From DAOTWC01 sp048499435 (GTDB taxonomy: Bacteria; Chloroflexota; Anaerolineae; Aggregatilineales; Phototrophicaceae): a stretch of DNA of 64,000 bases. The DNA is taken from NCBI GenBank assembly GCA_048499435.1, contig JASNZW010000004.1, positions 186,001 through 250,000 of the forward strand. The letters run 5' to 3'. The notes under the pieces were generated by a model. The model made no database searches. It saw only the letters and a program-made list of their open reading frames with translations, and was not told where the DNA came from. A program made the translations under genes and the position numbers. Shown here one piece after another: positions 28,022-34,997 of this stretch; position 1 is the first letter of the stretch; every line of letters begins with the position of its first letter.

Positions 28022-29668
28022 TTATGAGCCTGTTGGCGCGTCCATCGGGTCTGCCGGCGGCGCATCCAGTGGATCAGCGCCAGCGGGCGCGTCCATTGGG
28101 TCTGTCGGTGGCGCGTCCAGTGGATCAGCGCCAGCGGGCGCGTCCATTGGGTCTGCCGGCGGCGGCGCGTCCAGCGGGTCAGCGCCGGCGGGCGCGGTCT
28201 CTGCGCCGGGCACATACGGGCGGTACAGCTCAGGTATGGGCGGCGCAGCCGGCACGATCACGTTGAGGTTGGCCTGAAGCGCATCAGCCGGCACTTTATC
28301 AGGCGTGAGGAAAACGGCGTCGTTGTTGTGGCAGCTCTCGCAGCTTTCGGTCTGCGGCGTGCGCAGTTGGATATTGTGCGGCGTGGCGTAGGTCCAGGTT
28401 GGCAGCGCGTCGAAGTTCGACAGCACGTCTTCACCGTAGAACTCGAACAACTCAGGGAAGGTGGGCACATGCCGCAGCGGGACGTAGCGATAGGGCCGGT
28501 AGTTGTCGCGGCGCGGGTTGCGCCCGATCGTGAACGCGATTTCCTCGTGCGCCAGTTGGTAGAACGGCTGGCCCTCGTCGGTTTGCTGCAAATGACAGTC
28601 GTAGCAGTTGATGTAGGACACCGAATGACACACCTGGCACGACAGTACCTCGGTCCCGTGCGCTTCGTGGTATTCGTTGCCGCTGCCGATGCCGGTCACT
28701 TCGGCGTGGCAGTCGAGGCAGGACGGCGACTGTGCGCCGTCGTAGCGGTGGGCGCGCGTCGGGCCGTCGGCGGTGCTGTAATCGGTGCCGTGCATATCGC
28801 CGCCGGTGTGGCAGTCGGTGCAGACCATGCGCGCCTGGCGCAGGTGCACATCCGCCGGCAGGCCTTCGTTAGCGCCGGTGTACTCGTTCTTGACGCGGCT
28901 GCCGTGGCAGGCGGTGCACTGGCGGCTCATTGAGGGCGTGCGGTTGAACACGTGGCCGCTGACCAGGCCGCCGCCGACGCTGGCCGGCTGGCTGACGTGG
29001 CACTGGCCGCAGGTGGAGTGGCAGTTGTTGCAGTGATACGACTGGCCTTCCTCGATAGTGGGGTGGTTTTCCGGCACGCTGCGCGCTTGCAGCACCGTGT
29101 CGTAACCGGCCAGGCTGAAGTGCAGGCTGTACTGCTGGTAAGGCGCGATATCCGTGTGGCAGTCGGCGCAGGCCGCGGCCTGCGGGTCGTCGGACGGGTC
29201 TGTGACCAGCCCCTCATGCGCGGCATACTTGGCGTCCATTGTGCGCCCGCTGACGTTCTGCCCCTGATGGCAGGTGGTGCAGGGGATGTAACTGTGGACA
29301 TCTTCCCCGAACGTGGCCGCGTCGATCAGAACTTTTTCCCATACCTCCAACGGAGGCACAGAACCCCCTCAGCCAGTGCCTTCGGAGAGTTTGACGACCA
29401 CCTCCTCCTCGGCCAGTTCCTGGAGCAGCGCCGCGTCGGTGTGGCATTCCAGGCAGCCGGTGTCGGGTTCGGCGAAGGGGGTGGGAAGCTGCGCCACCAG
29501 CGACAGCGTGCTGTCACGGCTGGCGGCGGTTTCCTGGGTGGGGGCGGCGGCAGGGGCAGCGGGCACAAAGACAGCGGTGGCTGTCGGCACGGCCTGCGCC
29601 GCGCAGCCGACCAGCAGCAGCCCGGCGGCTGCCCACAGGCCAGAGACGAGACGGGAAGAAGGGTTCAT
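28022..29668 (-). CDS. 11-heme lipoprotein cytochrome c with in-frame TGA (candidate Sec), ExtKL-like
   Basis: From ATG 29668 (AAAGGA before it) the frame runs to TAA 28022, interrupted only by the TGA at 29369-29371. Read through, it gives 548 residues. A lipoprotein signal (L-L-V-G-C, Cys22) is followed by a first heme site (CLECH, 72-76), then S-E-G-T-G-U-G-G with the recoded residue at 100, then P-P-L-E-V-W-E-K and ten more CxxCH sites (CTTCH, CADCH, CNNCH, CGQCH, CTACH, CTDCH, CLDCH, CQVCH, CYDCH, CESCH). The frame does not change across the TGA and a SECIS-like hairpin follows it. From memory, a multiheme cytochrome (seleno)protein family called ExtKL exists in Geobacter ext clusters, which also contain a rhodanese protein. 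The C-terminus is an Asp/Pro repeat. A membrane-anchored extracytoplasmic electron-transfer role is likely. Confidence 0.8.
28034..28189 (-). repeat. Tandem 51-54-base repeat encoding an Asp/Pro-rich tail
   Basis: Three consecutive copies encode A-G-A-D-P-L-D-A-P-P-x-D-P-M-D-A-P (17-18 residues each) at the C-terminus of the multiheme cytochrome. The most upstream copy (28136-28189) has one extra Pro codon. Copies are nearly identical in DNA, which suggests recent slippage or amplification. The tail is probably disordered and acidic. Confidence 0.85.
29342..29358 (-). promoter_or_regulatory. Candidate bacterial SECIS hairpin in the cytochrome gene
   Basis: Nucleotides 11-27 after the UGA form UGCCUCC/GGAGGUA (7 pairs, one G-U) with a three-base GUU tip. 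The tip G is 18 nucleotides from the UGA, within the range of known bacterial SECIS elements. This fold was worked out by hand. Confidence 0.6.
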
Positions 29669-29707
29669 AAGCGTGGTGTCCTTTGGCGCACAGCCATCAC
29701 GGCCCGA

Positions 29708-29725
29708 TTGTGCGATGCTTCACAA
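29708..29725. promoter_or_regulatory. CRP/FNR-type imperfect palindrome at the cytochrome transcription start
   Basis: TTGTGC-N6-TCACAA matches the palindrome at 27915-27932 in 11 of 12 half-site bases. It lies directly downstream of the inferred -10 box, covering the expected transcription start, a position that would suit repression. Confidence 0.45.
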
Positions 29726-29754
29726 ATTATAACATCTAATTCTTATACAACCAA
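29726..29754 (-). promoter_or_regulatory. Promoter of the multiheme cytochrome gene
   Basis: On the minus strand TTGGTT (29749-29754) and perfect TATAAT (29726-29731) are separated by 17 bases, about 58 bases before the ATG. The -35 box lies inside an inverted repeat. Confidence 0.7.
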
Positions 29755-29764
29755 GTAGTTGTAT
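29745..29764. promoter_or_regulatory. Inverted repeat overlapping the cytochrome -35 box, possible LysR operator
   Basis: ATACAAC and GTTGTAT form a perfect 7-bp inverted repeat around CAAGTA. It sits between the divergent cytochrome and LysR genes, the usual place for a LysR-type operator, and covers the cytochrome -35 box. Confidence 0.5.
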
Positions 29765-29833
29765 TCGATTAACTTATATGACATGCTTATGGCTCTGCAT
29801 AACTAAACCGAATGAAAACAGGTACTCACTATA

Positions 29834-29863
29834 TTGATTCGCTAATCCAAAGCTTGTTACAAT
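29834..29863 (+). promoter_or_regulatory. Promoter of the LysR-type regulator gene
   Basis: TTGATT (29834-29839) and TACAAT (29858-29863) are separated by 18 bases, 29 bases before the ATG at 29893. Confidence 0.5.
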
Positions 29864-29892
29864 ATTCACAAGTTGGATAAAGGTCGGCTGCT

Positions 29893-30834
29893 ATGCTCGA
29901 CATACACGAGATGCAGATTTTTCTGGCAGCGGCGGAGACCGGCAGCTTTTCTGAGGCGGGCCGCCGCCTACAGCTATCTCAGCCTGCCGTGAGCATGCAG
30001 ATTCGGTCGCTGGAGAAGCGCCTGGACATCGCGCTGTTTCACCGGGCAGGCCGGCACATCAGCCTGACGGAGGCCGGGCAGGCGCTGGTCCCGATGGCGC
30101 GCCAGTTGGTCAACCAGGCGATTCAGGTGCAGGAAACGATCACGGCGCTGCAGGGGACGGTCAGCGGGATGCTGCGCATCGCGTGCAGCACCACCGCCGG
30201 ACGCTACGTGCTGCCGCGCCTGATCGCCGGCTTTGTGGACCGCTACCCGCTGGTACAGGTGAGCTGTTACATGGGCGGGCGCGGGCAGGCGATTGACCTG
30301 CTGCTGGAGGGCGAGGCGCAGCTCGCGATCACCAGCCTGCGCGAGTTCGCGCGCGAGCTGGAGTATCGCCAGTTTATCTCTGACCCGATTGTGCTGATCG
30401 CCCACCCGGACCACCCCTGGGCGAAGCGCGGGTCTATTAAGGTAGGGGACCTGCCGGGCGGGCGCTTTATCCTCCGCGAGCCGCGCTCAGGCACGTACCA
30501 GACCGCGGCGGACGCGCTGGCCGAGCAGGGCATGGCCATCCGCGACCTGGCCCCGGTGATGGTGCTGGGCAGCGCGGAGGCGATCTACGTCGCCGTTAAG
30601 GAAGGGATCGGCGTGGCTTTTATCTCGCGGCGGGCGGCCGCCGAGGGGGTCGCGGATGGCCACGTGGTCGAAGTGCCGATCGCCGGGCTGACGATCGTGC
30701 AGCAGCTTCACATGGTTCGGCGCGCTGAGCAGACGATGTCAACTGTGGCGACCGCGTTCTGGGATTTTGTCTATGCGCCGGAAAATCGTCATATTCTGGG
30801 CGGCAGCAGCGGGGAGCGTGGGGAAAACAGGTGA
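29893..30834 (+). CDS. LysR-type transcriptional regulator
   Basis: A 313-residue LysR protein. Residues 1-60 are the winged helix-turn-helix (F-L-A-A-A-E-T-G-S-F-S-E-A-G-R-R-L, S-Q-P-A-V-S-M-Q-I-R, L-E-K-R-L, L-F-H-R), and the rest is the two-lobed ligand-binding domain. It is close in pattern to the CysL/CbbR-like group, which includes regulators of sulfur metabolism. It is transcribed away from the multiheme cytochrome gene and precedes the octaheme cytochrome cluster, so it is a good candidate to control either or both. The inducer is unknown. The last 15 or so residues are Gly/Glu/Arg-rich and probably disordered. Confidence 0.87.
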   Translation: MLDIHEMQIFLAAAETGSFSEAGRRLQLSQPAVSMQIRSLEKRLDIALFHRAGRHISLTEAGQALVPMARQLVNQAIQVQETITALQGTVSGMLRIACSTTAGRYVLPRLIAGFVDRYPLVQVSCYMGGRGQAIDLLLEGEAQLAITSLREFARELEYRQFISDPIVLIAHPDHPWAKRGSIKVGDLPGGRFILREPRSGTYQTAADALAEQGMAIRDLAPVMVLGSAEAIYVAVKEGIGVAFISRRAAAEGVADGHVVEVPIAGLTIVQQLHMVRRAEQTMSTVATAFWDFVYAPENRHILGGSSGERGENR

Positions 30835-30922
30835 TTAAAGGGGGCGCGAAATGCCAGTGACAGCCGCCGGCCTGCCAGTCAGTTTGCGCCGGGCGGCGTT
30901 TTGTGTTTATTGTCATGCTTCA

Positions 30923-30938
30923 GTGATACATTTATCAC
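30923..30938. promoter_or_regulatory. Inverted repeat in the promoter region of the octaheme cytochrome operon
   Basis: GTGATA-CATT-TATCAC is a perfect 6-bp inverted repeat. A TAATAT box (30962-30967) follows, so the repeat centre would lie near -42, the position of a class II activator. The spacing between TGA and TCA is eight, not the six of CRP/FNR sites, so the binding protein is uncertain. Confidence 0.4.
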
Positions 30939-30995
30939 CTGAACGCTTTCATCAAATCCTCTAATATAAGCACACAACTGAAGGGGTGTTTTCTT

Positions 30996-32075
30996 ATGCA
31001 ACACACACGGTTCAGGGCTTCAGTCTATCTGCTCATCGGGGTTTCGCTGCTGCTCACCGCGGCCGCTGTGCTGCTGCTCAGCGCCCAACCGCTGCTGGCG
31101 CAGGACGGCGCCGAGGCGACGGAGGTCCCTGCGCCGGCCGCTGCCGACGAGGCAGGCGCTGCGCCGCCCGCCGCGGCAGACAGCACGGGGGGGCATTTCG
31201 GCCAGAACTGCGGCGAATGCCATCTCGACTTCCGCGCGGCCTGGGCGCAGGGCGTGCACGCTATCGCTTACGAGCGCGAGTCGTTCCAGACGGCCTGGGC
31301 CGAGCGGGGCAACGACCCCACCTGCCTGGAGTGCCATGTCACGCTGTTCGAGCCGGCGACCGGCCGCTTCCTGGCCGAGAACGTGCAGTGTGAGGCGTGT
31401 CACGGGCTGAACCCCGACGACCACCCGCCCGCCGCGGTCCAGGTCAACACTGAGGCGCGCATGTGCGGGACCTGCCACGAGGGCACGTTCGCTGAATGGC
31501 GCCTGAGCCTGCACGCTTTTAACGACGACCTGGGCGCGATCGGCTGCGCCGTCTGCCACAACCCGCACGGCCAGCAGACGCGCTTCGAGACGAACGAGCT
31601 GTGCCTGAACTGCCACAAAGATAACCCTGAGGTCACGCACGAGTACGCCAACTCTTATGTGCATCTGACGCACAACGAGGTCAATTTCGAGGGCGTCGAG
31701 GTGACCTGCGCGAGCTGTCACATGTATAAAACCCCCAGCGATGAAATCCACAACCTGTCGAACCACACGATGAACGTTTCGACAGTGCCCTGCACCGACT
31801 GTCACGAGTCTATTTCGGTGCTGGGCACGTCGCCGCTGATCGTGCCGGTTGACACCGCGCTGGCCGAGGAACGCGACGCGCTGCGGGCGCAGCTCGAGGA
31901 AGCGCAGGCGGAGCTGGCCGCCGCGCAGAAGGGCGAGGAACGGCCAGCAGGGGCGGACTTCGTTCAGCTTACGCAGGGCCTCATCATTGGCCTGGGCATC
32001 GGCGCTACGCTGTTCCTGGTGCTGCGCCAGCGCACTAACGGGCGGAAATCGGCCCCCAATAACACCGACAGTTAG
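30996..32075 (+). CDS. Octaheme cytochrome c with C-terminal membrane anchor
   Basis: The 359-residue protein has a signal sequence (about 8-35), an Ala/Pro-rich linker, then eight heme sites in order: CGECH, CLECH, CEACH, CGTCH, CAVCH, CLNCH, CASCH and CTDCH (about residues 71-270). A charged coiled-coil (about 285-310, E-E-R-D-A-L-R-A-Q-L-E-E-A) and a membrane segment (about 322-342) follow. It belongs to the cytochrome c3/NrfB-DmsE-like group of electron carriers that take electrons from, or give them to, membrane quinone enzymes. It is the first gene of a cluster with a ferredoxin and an NrfD subunit, so it is probably the extracytoplasmic wire of that complex. Confidence 0.85.
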   Translation: MQHTRFRASVYLLIGVSLLLTAAAVLLLSAQPLLAQDGAEATEVPAPAAADEAGAAPPAAADSTGGHFGQNCGECHLDFRAAWAQGVHAIAYERESFQTAWAERGNDPTCLECHVTLFEPATGRFLAENVQCEACHGLNPDDHPPAAVQVNTEARMCGTCHEGTFAEWRLSLHAFNDDLGAIGCAVCHNPHGQQTRFETNELCLNCHKDNPEVTHEYANSYVHLTHNEVNFEGVEVTCASCHMYKTPSDEIHNLSNHTMNVSTVPCTDCHESISVLGTSPLIVPVDTALAEERDALRAQLEEAQAELAAAQKGEERPAGADFVQLTQGLIIGLGIGATLFLVLRQRTNGRKSAPNNTDS

Positions 32076-32095
32076 CGAAGGTCGAGGATTAACGG

Positions 32096-32974
32096 ATGGA
32101 TACGGGAGAGCACAAACAACCGCAGCCAGAGCAGCCAGCGCAGACGCCGGCGGCGGCCGAGGAAAGCACGGTGCTGCTGAGCCGGCGCGAAATGGTGCAG
32201 ATTCTGGTCGGTGCGGGCGTGACGACCGGGGTGGCGCTGGCGCTGGCCGGGCCGCTGTCGCCAATTGTCGAACAGCTTGTATCGGGCTTGCAGCCGCCGC
32301 CAGCGGAAACTAGCGACCAGCGCAAGCCGCGCTGGGGCATGGTCATTGACCTGAACACCTGCATCGGCTGCGACTACTGCGTTTACGCCTGCCAGGCCAC
32401 CAACGACGTGACCAACGAGATGCGCTGGAATGTCCATATCGTGGACAAGACCCCCACCGGCGAAACGTTCCACGTCACGCGGCCCTGCCTGCACTGCCAG
32501 AACGCGCCCTGCGTCAACGTGTGCCCGGTGACGGCGACGTATGTGCGCGACGATGGCCTGGTGGTGATGGATTACGATATCTGCATCGGCTGCCGCTACT
32601 GCCAGGCGGCCTGTCCCTACGGCGCGCGCAGCTTTAACTGGTTCGCGCGCGACGAGGACGCAAACCCCTACGCGCCAGAGTGGGGCACGCCGGAAGTGGC
32701 GCGCCGCCCGCGCGGCGTGATCGAGAAATGCACCTTCTGCATCCAGCGCATTGACCTGGCGCGGGCAACCGGCAAAACGCCGGGCGTAGACCCGGAAGTG
32801 ACGCCGGCGTGTGTCAACATCTGCCCGGTGACGGCCCGCTACTTTGGGGACCTCAACGACCCTAACAGCCCGGTGTCGCGCGTGATCGCCACGATGCCTA
32901 CCTTCCGCCTGCGCGAGGACCTGGGAACCGAACCGAACGTGTACTACATTCCGCCAAAGGGGCTGGCGATATGA
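32096..32974 (+). CDS. Four-cluster ferredoxin subunit (NrfC/PsrB/DmsB-like) with Tat-type signal
   Basis: A 292-residue iron-sulfur protein. Residues 28-55 carry a Tat-like signal (S-R-R-E-M followed by a hydrophobic helix), indicating export in folded form. Four cysteine groups follow: C89-x2-C-x2-C-x3-C99, C121-x2-C-x4-C-x3-C133, D-I-C-I-G-C-R-Y-C-Q-A-A-C-P, and K-C-T-F-C with A-C-V-N-I-C-P, the pattern for four [4Fe-4S] clusters in NrfC/DmsB-type subunits. It should relay electrons between the octaheme cytochrome and the NrfD membrane subunit, whose start overlaps this stop codon (ATGA). The catalytic molybdopterin subunit usual in such complexes is absent here. Confidence 0.87.
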   Translation: MDTGEHKQPQPEQPAQTPAAAEESTVLLSRREMVQILVGAGVTTGVALALAGPLSPIVEQLVSGLQPPPAETSDQRKPRWGMVIDLNTCIGCDYCVYACQATNDVTNEMRWNVHIVDKTPTGETFHVTRPCLHCQNAPCVNVCPVTATYVRDDGLVVMDYDICIGCRYCQAACPYGARSFNWFARDEDANPYAPEWGTPEVARRPRGVIEKCTFCIQRIDLARATGKTPGVDPEVTPACVNICPVTARYFGDLNDPNSPVSRVIATMPTFRLREDLGTEPNVYYIPPKGLAI

Positions 32975-34272
32975 TAACCACTGTCCGCGATTTCATCCGG
33001 CACTCGCCGGCTTATACGGCCTGGATTCTGTTTCTGCTGGCGCTGGTGGCGATCGGCGGCGTGAGCATGGCCCACGTGCTGATCAACGGCCTGGGCGTGA
33101 CCAACCTCACTGACCAACTGCCCTGGGGGTTGTGGATCACCGTTGACCTGACCGCGATCGCGCTGGGCGCGGGCGCGTTCACGCTGTCGGCGGCGGTTTA
33201 CGTTTTTGGCTGGAAGCGCTACGAGGCGATCGCGCGCGCGGCGGTCTTTGTCGGGCTGCTGGGCTATACGTCAGCGATGATCGCGCTGTTCGTGGACATT
33301 GGCCGCCCGGACCGTTTCTATCACCCGCTGCTGTACTGGAACGTACACTCGGTACTGTGGGAAATCACAATGGCGGTCATGATTTACTCGACGGTGCTCA
33401 TTATGGAGGTGAGCGCCATCGTCATTGAGAACACGCGCCTGAATGAGAACCGCACCCTGCACACGATCGCGCGCTGGCTGCACCGCGTGATGCCGCTGTT
33501 CGCGCTGATCGGCATGGGGCTGTCGCTGGTGCACCAGTCCTCGCTGGGGGCCACTTACGGCGTGCTGATGGCGCGCCCGGTGTGGTACTCGCCCAGCGCG
33601 CCGGTGCTGTTCATCCTGTCGGCGGTGGCCAGCGGGCTGGCGGCGATCATCGCGCTGACGGCGCTCACCGGCAGCTTTATGAAAAAGTTCCTGCTGCCCA
33701 GCGACGTGCTGCGCGGCCTCACGCGCTTTGCCGGCATTATGGCGCTGGCCTATCTCTACCTTAAAATGTGGAGCTGGCTGTCCACGCAGTACTACAGCCA
33801 CTCGCCATCGGTGGCGCGCGACCTGGAGCTGCTGGCAGAGCACACGCCCTACGGCTTTACCTTCTGGTGGTTCGAGATTTTGCTGGGCGCACTGGTGCCG
33901 GCCATTATCTTCCTGTGGCCGCGCACGCGCGGCAACCGGCTGGCGCTGATCGTCGCTGGCGCGCTGTCGGTGATGGGCCTGATCACGTACCGCTGGAACA
34001 CCACGCTTTCCGGCCTGGTGGTCCCGCTGGACTGGTCGCCGGGGGTAGAATACACGCCGGCGATTGTGCACTACACGCCGTCACTGGTTGAGTGGGGCGT
34101 GACAATCGGCATCATCGGCTACTGGTGGCTGGCGTGGAGCCTGGCGGCGCGCTTCGTCAAGCTCTACCCCTACGCGCGCAACCCCGGCGAGCCGGAGGTC
34201 GTGCTGGAGCACGATGAAAAGGTGGTCCATGTGCCGGCCCCGTCCGCGCCAACGCCGGCGGCGGGCGACTGA
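32971..34272 (+). CDS. nrfD: NrfD/PsrC-family quinone-interacting membrane subunit
   Basis: A 433-residue protein with nine to ten membrane segments. N-P-G-x and W-G-L-W-I-T-V-D-L near residues 50-60, then F-V-D-I-G-R-P-D-R-F-Y-H-P near 107-119 are typical of NrfD/PsrC subunits, which exchange electrons between the quinone pool and an iron-sulfur partner. It overlaps the ferredoxin gene by four bases. With the octaheme cytochrome it forms a three-part cytochrome/ferredoxin/NrfD module like those of Chloroflexota alternative complex or CRI-type modules. Direction of electron flow and terminal acceptor are not visible. The C-terminus ends in a charged, Pro/Ala-rich tail. Confidence 0.85.
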   Translation: MITTVRDFIRHSPAYTAWILFLLALVAIGGVSMAHVLINGLGVTNLTDQLPWGLWITVDLTAIALGAGAFTLSAAVYVFGWKRYEAIARAAVFVGLLGYTSAMIALFVDIGRPDRFYHPLLYWNVHSVLWEITMAVMIYSTVLIMEVSAIVIENTRLNENRTLHTIARWLHRVMPLFALIGMGLSLVHQSSLGATYGVLMARPVWYSPSAPVLFILSAVASGLAAIIALTALTGSFMKKFLLPSDVLRGLTRFAGIMALAYLYLKMWSWLSTQYYSHSPSVARDLELLAEHTPYGFTFWWFEILLGALVPAIIFLWPRTRGNRLALIVAGALSVMGLITYRWNTTLSGLVVPLDWSPGVEYTPAIVHYTPSLVEWGVTIGIIGYWWLAWSLAARFVKLYPYARNPGEPEVVLEHDEKVVHVPAPSAPTPAAGD

Positions 34273-34301
34273 GCGTTACAGCACCGCGCGCGGTTTATGA
34301 A

Positions 34302-34324
34302 CCAGGGCGGCCCGGCCGCCCTGG
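34302..34324. terminator. GC-rich hairpin after nrfD
   Basis: A 10-bp perfect stem (34302-34311 with 34315-34324) and a three-base tip lie in the 86-base gap. There is no T run, so it may only slow transcription or protect the upstream message. Confidence 0.4.
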
Positions 34325-34358
34325 GTGTGAATTCAGAAGCTAACGGGAGCAGCAGAGC

Positions 34359-34886
34359 GTGACAGAAGCAGTGTGGACTAAATCGGAAACTGACAGCGCC
34401 CGGCCAGCGCAGGGCGGACGGCTGAAGTTCCTTATCGGCGGGCTGGCGGTGCTGGCGGCAGTCGTGTACCTGATTATAACGGGGACGGCCGCCGGTGCGC
34501 GTTACTTCATCACCATCAACGACCTGACCGCCAGCGATGAATATATTGGGCAGACCGTGCGCATTTCGGGCGCGGTGATCGGCGACAGCATCCAGTATGA
34601 CACGCAAAATCTCATCATTGATTTCACCGTTGTCCATATCGCGGATGACATGGGCGACCTGGCGGCGGCGCTGCACAACGCCGTCAGCGACCCCACCGCC
34701 GCCCGCCTGCCGGTCCACGTCGAGGGGCAGGTCAAGCCGGACCTGTTACAGCACGAGGCGCAGGCCATCCTGACGGGGACGCTGGGCGAGGACGGCGTGT
34801 TCTACGCCAGCGAACTGCTGCTGAAATGCCCCAGCCGCTATGAGGAAGCCGCCCCCAACCAGGCGGTAGACGCCAGCGGCGCGTAA
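34359..34886 (+). CDS. ccmE: CcmE-family cytochrome c maturation heme chaperone, Cys-type
   Basis: A 175-residue membrane-anchored protein: cytoplasmic N-terminus, one membrane segment (about 23-43) and an OB-fold domain (about 45-160) with Y-I-G-Q-T-V-R-I-S-G and V-H-V-E-G-Q-V-K-P-D. In E. coli CcmE, heme is bound covalently by His in H-x3-Y. Here the same place reads C-P-S-R-Y with Cys157 and Tyr161, the C-x3-Y variant known from archaea and some bacteria. It should carry heme to apocytochromes, fitting the three multiheme and diheme cytochrome genes around it. No other ccm gene is present in the window. Confidence 0.8.
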   Translation: MTEAVWTKSETDSARPAQGGRLKFLIGGLAVLAAVVYLIITGTAAGARYFITINDLTASDEYIGQTVRISGAVIGDSIQYDTQNLIIDFTVVHIADDMGDLAAALHNAVSDPTAARLPVHVEGQVKPDLLQHEAQAILTGTLGEDGVFYASELLLKCPSRYEEAAPNQAVDASGA

Positions 34887-34997
34887 GCTCAATCCACGCT
34901 ACAATTATCTGCCGCGATCCGGGCGCGCTGTGCTGTGCCCGGTGTCGCGGCTGTGCCGCGCCTGGCGCGGCGTTTTTGTCCTACAGCAGGCCGAACA

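Noticed and set aside
29369..29371. TGA in the cytochrome gene as a sign of a TGA-to-Trp genetic code
   Set aside because: TGA ends many genes here in well-formed ATGA overlaps (for example at 397-399, 32972-32974 and 59815-59817), so it works as a normal stop.
29342..29371. Frameshift or gene split in the multiheme cytochrome
   Set aside because: The frame is the same on both sides of the TGA and only one codon interrupts it, so a frameshift is not needed. A GTG at 29359 could start a separate protein, but that product would have no signal peptide.
30923..30938. Reading the palindrome as a CRP or FNR site
   Set aside because: The spacing between TGA and TCA is eight bases instead of six, so it was reported only as an inverted repeat.
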